Assembly: GCA_001414345.1 (NCBI GenBank)
Contig: LLCB01000325.1
Span: forward strand, 1 to 62,724
DNA: 62,724 nucleotides
DNA from: Hymenoscyphus infarciens
Taxonomy: Eukaryota; Ascomycota; Leotiomycetes; Helotiales; Helotiaceae
Direction: 5' to 3'
Shown here: positions 34,100 to 45,900 of the stretch, in pieces
How positions within the stretch are numbered: the stretch's first letter is position 1
How the letters are laid out: every line of letters starts with the position of its first letter
Position numbers and translations under genes: made by a program
The notes under the pieces: model-generated
Told to the model about the DNA's origin: nothing
What the model saw: the letters and a program-made list of their open reading frames with translations, nothing else
The model's database searches: none

Positions 34100-37000
34100 C
34101 TTATAGTATAACGTTAAAAAATCATATAATATAATAAACCTATTACTATAAAATAAGATAGTATAGGAGTATAATATTATAGTAATTTAAGAGCTATAGC
34201 TAAATAGCTACGATGAAAAACTCACCTATAACCTCTTTTAAAGAAGATTTAAAGCTTTTATAGATAGATAGAGTAGGCTACTTATATACTTTCTTATAAA
34301 TAGAAAAATTAATCCTACTTTAGTAAGAGTTACTAGTAAAAGCGATTATTTATACTCTCTTTATATTATACTAAAAATAGGTAATAATAACGAAGTTATT
34401 ACTATCTATAATATCTATAACCTCTAATAGTAAGGTTAGCTAGGTAAGACATATATAGAAGGGAAATAGGAAGATATCTTAACCTAATCTATTCTACTAA
34501 AACTTAACATAGTACTTAAAAAGTATAAAAACAATAAATAGATAGTAGTAGAGGACTTTAACTTATACTATAAAGAATAGTTTAGAGACTTACTATTACC
34601 TATATATAGCTAAAAGAGGAAAGCTTAAGCTACGGCTTTACTAAGTATAGTAGGAGAAAGATATCTAGAGCTAGTACTACTAAAAGGCTTAGTTACTAGA
34701 CCTTGATCTAATATTTAATCTTACTTAATTAAGACTACTATTAACTTAAGTTAGTATAACTCTAGACTTATAGACTTAATCTAGTTATATAGGGTCTAAA
34801 AAGACCTAGATATAGCTACTAACCACGTCCTAGTTGAAACAGTTCTTCTTATTAACTATACACCTACTCTAGTTATAGTTAATAAGGACTTTAAGAGAAT
34901 AGACGTAAAGCTTCTTAATATAACACTTCTACTACTTCTTCTAAAGTCTAAAATCTATACTATAGCTAATCTAGATATAGTAGTCGATCTTATAATTTAA
35001 GTAGTCTAAGTAGCTATATAAGCCTTAATACTAGACTACGTCCTTACTCTTAAATCGATGCCTAGCTTTATATAAGAGTATAAGAAGGCTATTTAAGAAG
35101 TTAAGCGTATATAAAGAAGGTAGAATAGATTAAATAGTATAGAGTATAACCTAAGAGCCTTCTAAGAAGCTAAAAAGATAAGAAAGAAGCTAATTATAAT
35201 TGCTTAAAGGGATATTTATAGAGATAAGATATTAAATATAAGAGATAAGAAAGAGCTATAGGCTTTAATAAGGTAGATAAGATTAAGAGAGTCCTAAGCC
35301 TCTACTTTTACTTCTAATCTAAAGAGAGGAGATAGTATAATAGTAGAGAATATATAAGTAAAAGCTAATATACTATAATAAACCTTTTTCCTATCCTCTT
35401 CTAAACCTAACCTTTTAAACACCTACTTTTACCTATATTACTCTTCTAAAGAACCCTAGACCTCTATTTAGGAACATAAAGTAAGAGCGGTAATATAAGA
35501 GACTTTACTAGATAAAGCTCTAAGAGAAGATAGAATACTAAATAGAGTTATCTAGATAGTAGCTGGTATTCTTACTCTATACCTTACTAATATCTTTAAT
35601 AAGTTTATAGAACTTTAATACTATCTAAAGAGGTTTAAGAAGTCTATTATAGTTACTCTATATAAGCCTAGAAAGGAGACGTATACTAAACCTAAATTAT
35701 ACTATTCTATTACTCTTATAAACACGATAAGTAAGGTTATAGATTTAGTACTTACTAAAAGGATCTAGTACTATATAGAAAAACACTTTATACTACTGAT
35801 AATATATATAGGAGGTTATAAGTAATTATTATATAAGTATAATATCTACTTTCTACTTAAAAAGATATACTTGGCTTAGAAGAAGAGAAAGGTAGCGAGC
35901 TTACTTATACTTAACATCTTAGAGGCCTTTAACTATATATTATATAAGAGGCTAATCTATAATATAAAGAAAAGAGGTCTACTCTTAGAAGTTATTTATT
36001 AGATATCTAGTTATCTTATAAGAAAGACTACCTAGATTAAGCTATTTGAAAGTATAAGCGATATATATAATATAATAACTAGTATCCTCTAAGGCTCTCC
36101 TCTCTCTCTTATCCTCTACCTCTTTTATAACGTAGACCTTATTAATATTAGTAGAGGCTATAATCTATCTACGGAGTATATTAACGACATATGCTTTCTT
36201 ATAGAAGGCTATACTATAGAGGCTATAATCTAAAAGCTAGAGATTATATATTATAAAGCTAATAACTAAGCCTAAAAACACGCCTTAGTATTCGCTTCTA
36301 CTAAGTATAAGCTTATCTACTTTATCTATAAGAGAGATAAAAAGCATATTTACAACGAATTCTAACCTATTAATCTAGAATAAGGTAGGATTATTAAAGC
36401 TATATCTTATATCTAATACTTAAGAGTTATCTTAAACTCTAAACTTAATAGTATAAAGTATATAGAATATATTAAGATTAAGATTAAGAAGTTAATTTAA
36501 GTACTAAGTAGTATAATAGAGTTAATATAGAGTATCTTAATAAGTAATATAATTACTCTTATAAAAGTAATTATTATACCTTAGATCTTATTTACTAGCT
36601 TAACTTAGTAGATATCTAACCTAATAGTATAAGGTTAAAAGACTTATTAGAAGAAGATAATCTAAATACTAAATACCCTCTAAAAGAAGGCATTATATAT
36701 AGCAACTAGAGCCTTCTAAACTATAGTAGTAACAGTTATTAAAGCTAAAACGGATTTCCTTCTAATTAATATTTAGCTAGACTATATTAGTATAATCTCT
36801 ATAAACTAAATTAAAGTATTATCTATATATATACGTATTATAATACTTAGAGAGAGAGGAACTATTAAAGATAGCTTAGCTTACCTCTCCTCTCTCTAAG
36901 AGCTTAAATATAAAATATAAATAACTATTAGATAATAATAATAAAAAAGAATTAAAAAGAAGATCCTAATTATTACTAAACTATAGTAGTTACTACCTAA

Positions 37001-38130
37001 TATCTATATCGCCCTAGATACTAAGATAGTAGTAAAAGAATATAATAAAGTCTAAAAATAATCTCGCTTTATATATATATAAGTCTTTATAGATAAAAGT
37101 AATATTAATAACTAAGTTAGTATAGCTATATAGAAACTATATAGAGAGTAAGTATATAAAATAAACATTAGACTAAGTAATTAGTTTATAGTCTATAAGG
37201 CTAAGCTTATTAGTATATAAATAGCTCTTAGTATAGTAAATAGAGGAAGAGAAATAGTAAAAAAGCTTACTATCTTTACTAATAACTAAGCCGCTATTAT
37301 ATTATCTATAAGACCTAGAAACCAGTCTAGGCAATTCATTCTAAGAAAGATACACTAGCTATATAGTATCTTAAAAAGAAAGAACATAGAAGTAACGATT
37401 TAATAGATCCTAGTATATATAAGTATCCTAGGTAATAAAAAGGCTAATAAGCTTATAAAACAAGCTACTAGTTAGTAATTAAAAGAGAATAAAGAGAAGA
37501 GGTTACTAAAAGCCTTAAAGTAGTATATAGCATAGCTCTTATAGCTCTTATTCTCTTATAAAAGAATAATCAATTTAGTAGCTAGATCTCTTTAGCACTG
37601 AAAGTAGAACCTTAAGAATACTAGTATACTATATAAGAAAAGATAGGTAAAAGAGAGAATCTCGCTATTTCGCTATACTTAACAACTATACTAAAACCTT
37701 ATAAAAGCTAAGTCTTTAGTACTAATCTAGATAAGAACTAAGAAGATTAGCCTAAACGGATACCTATATAAAATTAATAGAACAGATAACCTATAATATA
37801 AATATAACTAATTATATTAAACTATTAAACATATACTTAAAGACTATAAAGACTTCAAAGACTTATAACTAGAATATATAGGAGTAGAGTATACTAGTAA
37901 TACTAGAGTCTTCCTCTTAAATAATAAACTTATTCTAAAAACTATTTCATTTATACTTATAAGTAGTCTTTTAGATTAGTTCGTAGTATACGCTAAAACA
38001 TATTCGCCTTTATAAACAAGAGATACTATAAAGAGGACAGCTAGAGCAGCACTTTTAGACGATTATTATTTATACTAACTAAGCTCTTAAGAAGGCTATT
38101 ATTTTATATAATACAATATATACTAGATTA
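34100..38130 (+). pseudogene. LINE ORF2 (endonuclease, reverse transcriptase, RNase H), RIP-inactivated
   Basis: The endonuclease region lies at about 34150-34870 (IIVIQE near 34185, and a DFN-like stretch near 34560). The reverse transcriptase lies at about 35690-36300, with YYSITLINTISKVIDLVLTK, then LLILNILEAFNYILYKRL and SILQGSPLSLILYLFYN. RNase H lies at about 37080-37490, with FIDKSNINN, LTIFTNNQAA and ISILGNKKANKL. A Cys/His-like end lies near 37770-37870. Stops are TAA/TAG, as after RIP. It is not translatable as it stands. Confidence 0.75.
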
Positions 38131-39848
38131 GAAGGCGAGGTTAGAATAGAGGTTATACTTAGAGTTTAGATTATTTAATTTATTTAATTTATAGGTCTCT
38201 TTTATCTTTCTTTTATTAGCTCTAGATACGGAGCCGATAGCTTATAACCACATTTATAGACTAGACCTAAATAGTACGTCTACATATCCGCTAAAGCGAA
38301 TAAATAGACTATTAATTACAAAAAAAAAAAAAAAAAAGAATAAGTATATTCTTATTATTAATAAGATAGACTATTTTATAATTATTAAAGAGTATTAAAT
38401 CTATAAAAGAGTATCTAGTATATTTAGCTAAGAAAGCGTAGATTCCCTATTTTAAGGCTTAGTTTATTCTTTCTAGATTAGTTAGAAGCTCTAAAAATAA
38501 GATTATAGTACTTATATTCCTAATAGAGTATTTTAATAACTTCTAAGTACTACTAGTAGAGCTTATAAATCCTTTTCTAAACTTAGATTACGTTATAGAG
38601 AACTTTTTAATTAGTTTCTTTTAGAGGTCTATTTAGAAAAAGGCTCTTAAGTATTATATAATCTCTTTTAACTTCTTATTATTTAGAGAATTATTAAGAG
38701 TAGGATTATACTTTCTAGTAAGTATAAATTCTAAGGTTTAGTAGTTAATAAGTTTCTAAAAGTGTTCTTAACTAGTCTTATATAGATATTTCTTATTATT
38801 AGAACTCTTATTTTAGGCTCTATTCCTAGAATTAGATAGGTTATTACTTTTATCTCTAAAGATAGAGAATATTCTACTAGCCTTCTTACTAGTCTTTAAT
38901 ATAAGGTGTTTATATAGGATCTCTAAAAACATTTTAGTAAGATTATTAAGTAATATAACTCCTTTCTTAAGCTTTATATTATTAATTAACTATATCTTTT
39001 AACTTATTACCTAAGTAAGAGTAATTTAGTAAACTATATCTAGAAAGTCCTTTACTATAAGTAGACTCTTAATCTCTAAGAGTTAAAAGTTTTTTACTTA
39101 GTTATAGTAGCGTTTCTAGTTAGAGAACTAGTAATTAAGGTTTATAGACTTTAATTTAGTTTAAGTAAGTATATTCTACTATTTTATATATATTATATCT
39201 TCTACGCTTTCTAATATTAGTACTAAGTTGTTTTTAAGCTTTTAAATTAGGTCTTAGAAAGTGAATTTCCTAGTATACCTAAGTAAGGATTAGGCTTCTA
39301 AGAGTATAGACTTATCTATAGTACTCTCTACCTAGGAGCTAACTTTATATATCTTACCTTATATAGTATAAAGCTTATTAATTTTAAAAGCGTATCTTTT
39401 AATATTATCTCTAAAGTCCTCTTTAATATTATTAACTATTACTAAGAGAGGTAGTTCTAGTAGATCTCTTTCTATATATTAAGCTACTAAGAGTATATCC
39501 TAGACTTTATTTACTATAAGCTAGGCTTCTTTAAGTCTAATATTCTTATTAAGTATAGCCTATTTAATTATAGGATAGAGTCTTTTAAGCTTATTAACGT
39601 TTTTAGTATTAAAGCTATTTAGATTAAAGTATTCCTAGACTCTTTCTTAGTAGGTAATATAAAAGAAGCGGTTATACTATATAGGCTATGAGTTTTAGTT
39701 AGTAAGAAGGACCTTTTTAGTTAAGAGTAAGCTTACTATTATAAAAGTAGTACTCTTAAGAAGAAGATAAGAATAGATAAAAAGAAGATAAAGCTAATAT
39801 AACTAATATAATAGAAGTAGTATTCTATCTACTAACTAGGCTTATAAC

Positions 39849-40023
39849 TATAGCGATTATAGAAGCTATATTAAGAGTATAGAATAAGTAAAGTAAAGTT
39901 AAAGTAGATACTTAATTCCTAGAACTATAGAGGAGAGTATAAGGCTTTAAATACTATGCTTCTTACTTAAAAGGTAGAGATTATTAGGTGATTCTTTGTC
40001 TAACCTACCTTTGTTCTATAACA
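39849..40023 (-). repeat. Copia 5' LTR
   Basis: 175 bp, colinear with 21208-21382. Followed by the target duplication TTTCC. It keeps the terminal CA that the other copy has lost. Confidence 0.88.
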
Positions 40024-40282
40024 TTTCCGTATAATATAGCTTTTTATACTAAAGAGCCTAAACTTATAGCCCGGCGTATCGTACTATATAGGTTACTATA
40101 ATTTAAGAGATATATATAATAAATAAAATAGCTTTATAATTAAGATATCTATCTTTTGTATTCTTAGGTTTATATTTCAAGGTCTATGTTTTTACTTTAT
40201 ATAGAGTTAAAGATATTCGCGGTTAAATATTAGACATTTTAGCCGATTTTATATATAAAATTTAATTTGTAAAATTCACGCT

Positions 40283-40835
40283 TAGTCTACTTTAAGCCTA
40301 TAGTGAGTTACGAGTTAAGCTTGAATTTGCCTACTTTTTTTATAATCCGAGCTTTTTTTTTTCTCTCTCTTTTCTTTAGAAGATAGAAAATAAAAGTACT
40401 CTAAAAGAGACGAGGCTTAGCTAGAAAGAAGCGCTATATCTAATTATCTCTCTTCTATATTACTTATTAATTTAAAGTAAGTTTAATAAATATAAACTAA
40501 AAAATAGATAATTCTTAAAAAAAAAACCCTTTTTTTAATTTTTTTTACTAACTCTATAAGGTTAATAAGGTTAATAAGATATACTAAGACCTTATAAAAA
40601 TTAAGATAGATATAAAATTATCTATTTTTGTTATATAAAGTTTATAGAGTAATAGAGGATATATAGAGCTCTTATTTTCTGTTATCTAGAGTATACTAAT
40701 ATATGTTATTATTAATAAATAGGTAAAAGAGTACCTAAAAAGAGAGGAAATCAAGGAAGTTTTTAAAAAGCTCGGATTATAAAAAAGTAAGCAAATTCAA
40801 GCTTAACTCGCAACTTACTATACTTAAAATAAGAA
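40283..40835. repeat. Inner inverted repeat of the split TIR element
   Basis: The stretch GAGTTAAGCTTGAATTTGCY, followed by a T run and TAATCCGAGCTTTTT (about 40283-40347), returns inverted at about 40773-40835. The arms are about 60 bp with few differences. Together with the outer 31-bp TIRs this makes a nested stem structure, or marks an older element within the element. Confidence 0.75.
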
Positions 40836-41029
40836 CTAGTTAAGTATTAGTAATTATTATATAGAAGACTAAAATAGAAATTTTAGATTTAGTAAGAATC
40901 TATTTAGAAAGACATTCTTATAGTATACTTATATAGTACTATAGAGAGGTTTATATAGCGTGTTTTAGTATAAAAAGGTGTATTATACGGAAACTTCTAC
41001 GACGTTGCTATATCTTCTCTTCTTCCGCT

Positions 41030-41320
41030 CTGTCTAACTCTCTCTCACTATCTTCAGCAGGATTTTTCGGTGAAACCTTAACAGGTGCTTTGTTCGTAGT
41101 AGATGTTAATCGTCGCTTAGCTGGAATAGCCTCTGGGATCTCAGGGGGTGGTTTGGTTCGCTTCAGAAGTAAGCGAGCTCTGTCGCTTAAAGTCGAATCT
41201 TACTTGACAATTTCGTAGAGGTGAAGTTAGAGTTTACAAGTAGTCGTCTTGAGGTAATCGCGAGCTTCGTCGTGTAGTTCCCTTGGATCCTTTTCTACCA
41301 CCTCGGCAAGTGTGCTTGTC
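41030..41320 (-). pseudogene. Gene fragment of unknown family between two transposons
   Basis: On the minus strand a frame starts MTSTLAEVVEKDPRELHDEA near 41320 and continues to a Lys/Pro/Ser-rich tail (LTSTTNKAPVKVSPKNPAED) near 41050. Two TAA codons break it near 41240 and 41200. The base composition is normal, unlike both neighbours. I do not recognise the family. It may be the remains of a host gene stranded between insertions, or part of a larger gene with introns. Confidence 0.4.
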
Positions 41321-41949
41321 ATAGCAACTGCTGTAAGTCTTCGCTTCTCCTAATTTCAATCGGCGCTTTTCCTAATATAGAAAGCCGTATATCGTCGCTT
41401 AACCTTCTATGTCCATGGAATATCCTGAAAACATTTTCCTATTTAGAAAAAAAAACGCCTAAGCAACGACTTATGAACGCTGGAGATTTCCCCTAATCGT
41501 TCAATTAACTAGGAATATCTAAATTTTTGAGAGAGAGTATCCCAAGACACGTACGTAGTTAGTCACTCACATCACATCCCACTTTTCGAGTTGGATTCGA
41601 CAACGAGTAAAGATTCGTCGCTAGTAGAATTAAAAAGCACTGTAACTAATACCTAGTTCAAAATTCTTACCAGAAACAAATTTCTTTATAAAAAGTTAGA
41701 GCAGACCTTGAATAACCTACATCTAACCCAGCAAGAGAACAATAGTTATTCCTTTACTTAGGTATTTAGGATAACACTAGCGATCGTTTAATCGTAGTTA
41801 TTAGTCAACTATTGCGAGGCGATCGAGTATTGCGAAGTGTAATAAAACTCTAGTAATCGTTGAAGAGCATCCATGTTTGAAAGAGGAGCCATCGTTTATA
41901 GTAGACTATCGATAGCTACGACATAGAACAAAATTCCATTAGTAGAGCG
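41321..41949. other. Non-AT-rich spacer between transposons
   Basis: Normal composition. Contains short repeated GCGAYYG-type words (GCGAGGCGATCGAGTATTGCG near 41815) but no coding frame or RNA gene I can support. Confidence 0.4.
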
Positions 41950-41983
41950 TCCCGTACGTACCAAAAGTCAGAAACGACGACTA

Positions 41984-42080
41984 AATCGTAAATCGTAAAT
42001 CGCAAATCACAAATCACAAATCGTAAAGCTTAGATTTTTAAGTATATAGCTCTTTAGAGCTAAATCGCAAATCGCAAATC
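41984..42080. repeat. AAATCGY heptamer array in the left TIR
   Basis: Seven heptamers (AAATCGT, AAATCGC, AAATCAC and so on) run at 41984-42027 and three more near 42061-42085. The inverse array lies at about 48755-48855 in the right TIR. Such subterminal repeats often bind transposase. Confidence 0.8.
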
Positions 42081-42544
42081 GTAAATCAATAAACATAGAT
42101 TTTTTAGAGGCTATTTAGATATAAATCGAAATACTTAAATCAGTAATCTCAAAGCTTAAAGTAAGGGTATTTGTAATTTGTAAATCGTAAAAGTTATATA
42201 ATTAATAAATAATTATAAAAGGTATTAAATATTAAATTAAAATATATTAGAGTAAGAGATATATATATATAATATAAAAAGACTATATAAATTAACTTTT
42301 ATTACTATAATAAGTTCCTAAATTATATCTTAAAACTAAGCCTTTTTTAAACTAATTACTCTAGATTACTTAATATTAAAGTAATTAGCTTACTTTAAAA
42401 GCTTAAATAATCTTAATTTAAGATTATTTAAGTACTTTTAGCTACTTTTCTTAATTATATACTAATTTCCTAATTAGGGTTAGTACTATTTATTTTATAG
42501 GCTAAAAAGTATACTTACTCTATATATTAACCCTCTTATATCGC

Positions 42545-42930
42545 TCCTTTCTTTAAATACTACTTCTTATCTTATTATTTCTTCTTTTAAAAGTGCTATT
42601 CTACTATTATATATACTCCTTCTCTTCTCTTAAATTTAAGTAATAATAATAATAAGAGAAGGAAGAGGATAAGCTCTTATAGTAGCTCTAGGTATCTATT
42701 AAAGTATAATATCTTTAATAGTAGAACCTCTTAAGATAAATCGAATTAGTCGCTTCTTCTTTTTAATACTACTTTATATTATTCCTTCTGTTAAAAGTGC
42801 TATCTTACTACTATATATACTCCCTTTCCTCTCTTAAATTTAAGTACTAACAACGATAAGAGAAAGAAGAGGATAAGCTCTAGTAGTAGCTCTAGGTATC
42901 TATTAAAGTATAATATCCTTAGTAGTAGTA
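42545..42930. repeat. Direct duplication of about 204 bp
   Basis: Two copies, about 42545-42725 and 42750-42930, share AAAAGTGCTATYYTACTAYT, ATAGTAGCTCTAGGTATCT-like words and AAAGTATAATATC. They lie head to tail near the left end of the large TIR element. Confidence 0.75.
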
Positions 42931-45900
42931 TTATAGTGTAATAATCCTAGAATTTTAAGTATAGTAAGAAGTATAAAAAGAGCGATTTTAAGTATATAAT
43001 AAAAGTCTAAATATACTATATTAGTTTATCGATTTAGAGCTATATAAGGTGTTTATAGAAGAGTTATACTAAAAGGAAGTCTCTACTTGAGAGATATATA
43101 ATATCCTTAAAAGTAAGTATAATATTAATATCTCTAATACTACTTTTAAGCTCTAAATTAATATAAGGTAGAACCTTTGCTAATATAAAAAAAGTAAGAC
43201 TACTTTTACCTTATATATATAAGTAGTATATCTCTTTAAAGATATAGGATTATCTAATTTAAGTATAGTATATATATTAAATTATAAAGGCTTTGTAATT
43301 AAGCTTTAAAAGTACTAAAGGTTATAATTTAAAATAAGCTTTCAACGTTAAAAGTTCCTTATATAGGAAGAGTATAAAGAGCTAGAAGCTATTCTTTAGT
43401 ATAAGATCTACGAATATAGCTACTTTAGTACTATAAGGAGCTTTAGCCTTAGGTTCTTTTATATATACCTTAATACTTATAGTGTTAATAGAGATAGAGA
43501 TAAAAGATAGAGCTAGAATAAGATTTAAAAGGTGTTATTAAAGGTTAATAAGAAGAGGTATAATTATAGGTTATAAGAGATTAAGGATACTTATAGTAAA
43601 TATATTATACTAAAGTCTAATTTTATATAGAGTATTAATAGATATTATAAATTAAGGTTTATTAATATTAAGATATATACTAGTATTAATATCTATACTT
43701 GATTTCTTTTTTAGAGCTATTATAGTATCTTAAATAATATAGTAGTATCTATTCTATAATAATATAGTAATATTATAAGTAGTCTTAGAAAGATACTATA
43801 CTATATATAATTAGATTAAAGATTAGAATCTCTAATAGTAGTAGACGCTTACTATATACTTTGTTAATAATAAGCTATAGAAAGTAGTAAAGAGCTATAC
43901 TAATTTTTAAACCTATATTAGTTTAGTACTTCTATAGCTAACTAACGTATTAAGGCTTAGTAAGAATAGCTTATAAAAAAGTCTTTAAATAAGTAGAAGA
44001 TATACTTCTAAGGTATTTGTAAAAAGAGGTTATTTTCTAAAAAAAGCTTCTCTAATATAATTACTATATTATATATATATATTCTAATTATTTAAAAAGA
44101 GCTTTAAACGTTTATATATATATAAAATCGTTATTATATTTATACTAATACTAATTAAGAGTATAGAGTATTAAGAGTGTTATAGACTAACTTTTATTAT
44201 TCTAAGAGTAAAGAGTATTTAGTAGATAATTATAGTATTAAGATGCCTACTAAGAAGCTTACTAAGCTTTAGGAATTATATAAGGATTAGGATATTAATA
44301 TATATTTACTTTAAGTAACTTTAGAGTAGTATAAAATAAAATTATTAGTATATAGATATATACTATTAATTAATAAGATAATATATACTAAAGAGAGAGA
44401 AACTTATATTATAGTGTACTTAGATTTAAAAGTAGAATTATTAGTATATATCTAAGAAAGTAATTTAGTAGAATTAAGCTTTTTAAGTAAACTAGAGAGA
44501 GTATTTAAGTAGGAGCTATGCTCTAAGATAGCTTAAGAATTAAAAGAAGCTAGAGAGGCTAATTAAGATAAATTTAGTATATACTTTAGTAATAAAGGTA
44601 GGAGTAATTAAGTAATAAATATAGTACTAGATTATCTATATAATAGTAACTTCTTAGATAAGGAATTAGAGAAGTTAGATAATAATAGTTTAATAGGATT
44701 AGATAAGGATTTAAGAGAGTATATAACTAATAGGTATATCTTACTAGTTAAAAATAATTTAGAAGGAGATTTAGAGACAGATATTAGTAGATAAATTTAT
44801 ATTTAATTAATCTATCTTAGAGGCTACTAATTTATTCTTAGGATTAAGCCTTCTCCTTTATAGAGCCCTTCTACTAATAGATAGTATTAAACATCTTCGT
44901 TATAGTAGAGGGCTCTAATAATTCTAATCCTAGGTCGTCTACTAAAAGATAGTCTCTTAAGTCTATTTAAAGAGTAAGGTTCTAAATTCTTAATCCTCTC
45001 TCTCTTTATTAGTAACCTTATACTTAATATATATCCCTAGCTATAGTAGTAACTCTAGAATTATAGTATTATAATCTACTAACTAACTATAGACTCTATA
45101 GTAGTTTATAATTATAATTACCTACTAGCTAAGGTAAATAGAATGTTAATAAAGAGTAATATAATAAAGGAAGTATATATTACTATCTATGAAAGGTGTA
45201 AAGAGTTAGCTAGTAATATTGCTTTTACTATTTATAATTAATAAGTAAATAGATATACTAAACTAGGAATAAACCTATACTAAATATAGGCTAAGCTCTA
45301 AGCTTAAAATTTATATATTTTAAGTATAAAAAAAGGCTTAATATAACTCTAGAGAGGAATAGATATATTTATTAACTTTTAATTAAATTTAGAAGTAATT
45401 TATATAAGGTTATAGGTATAGTTATAGATATATAATTCTCTAAGTACCTAGGGAGAGATTTTAGTAGAGTAAACCTACTAACTATAACTATTAGTACTAA
45501 GCCTAATTCGTAAATTACTTACTACTACTAATAAAAGTTAGTAATCTTAGACTCTTAAATCTTTAAAAAATTATAATATTATAGGTTCTACGTCTATTAA
45601 GTTCTAATTAGCTTTATAGATATAAATAATACTATTCTATATCTAAATTAAAAGTAAAAGAATTAATTTAGAATATTATATTTTTAAGCTATTTTAAGTA
45701 TATAGATTACTAACTTTTATTAATAGTAGTAAATAATTTATAAATTAGGCTTAGTATTAATTACTTATTTTTAAAACCTCCTTAGTTCTTAGAAGAGGTT
45801 TTCAAGCTAGCCTCTAAGTAGTTACTTAGATTAGAATATCTTTTAATCTAGTCTTACTTACGCCTACTCTTATAAATACTTATAAAATAATAAACAAAGT

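Larger units (their letters stand above)
31836..38337 (+). mobile_element. Non-LTR retrotransposon (LINE, Tad/I-like), 6502 bp
   Basis: The element ends in an 18-nt poly(A) (38320-38337). It is flanked by a 13-bp duplication GAATAAGTATATT (31823-31835 and 38338-38350), which places it in the copia protease region. Two consecutive plus-strand frames are visible through RIP stops. ORF1 has CCHC zinc-knuckle spacing, and ORF2 has endonuclease, reverse transcriptase, RNase H and a C-terminal Cys/His region. ORF1 plus ORF2 with RNase H is the Tad/I-group plan common in ascomycetes. With 6.5 kb and a poly(A), it is probably nearly full length. The start at 31836 is set by the duplication. Confidence 0.88.
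26840..39800 (-). pseudogene. Copia gag-pol polyprotein, RIP-inactivated and interrupted
   Basis: Reading the minus strand and allowing TAA/TAG within the frame, the following can be recognised. Gag lies at about 39800-38350. The protease-like region lies at about 38400-38350, continuing at 31822-31600 with SNSIDLILTN. The GAG-pre-integrase box (a WHKRLGHL-like stretch followed by REALKALV) lies near 31370, and the integrase region at about 31300-30300. The RNase H motif (DILYTNNLETRRSSNKY) lies near 28440-28400, and the rest of RNase H resumes at 27237 (EAKLL) and ends near 26840. The reverse transcriptase should lie at 30000-28900, but I could not pick out its catalytic motif. The frame is split by the LINE and by the Mutator-like insertion. 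It is not functional. Confidence 0.75.
21208..40023 (-). mobile_element. Ty1/copia LTR retrotransposon with three nested insertions
   Basis: The 175-bp LTRs at 21208-21382 and 39849-40023 begin TATAGCGATTA (probably once TGTAGCG) and end CTATAAYA. Flanking TTTCC at 21203-21207 and 40024-40028 is the 5-bp target duplication. Gag-pol reads on the minus strand: gag from about 39800, protease, GAG-pre-integrase, integrase, reverse transcriptase, and RNase H ending near 26840. Three later insertions add 3458, 1080 and 6515 bp including duplications, so the original was about 7.76 kb. This is long for copia because about 2 kb lie between RNase H and the 3' LTR. All frames are full of TAA/TAG, as RIP creates from CAA, CAG and TGG. 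Confidence 0.88.
21201..40995. mobile_element. Small TIR element split by the copia insertion
   Basis: AGTTTCC at 21201-21207 continues, after the copia element and its duplicated TTTCC, at 40029 as GTATAATATAGCTTTTTATA. The inverse of this end occurs at 40960-40995 (CTTTTTATAC read on the minus strand, ending GGAAACT). Joined, the element is about 974 bp with TIRs of about 31 bp. It contains a second inverted repeat inside. No coding frame was seen, so it is non-autonomous. A flanking duplication is unclear: TA on the left and TC on the right. Confidence 0.6.
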
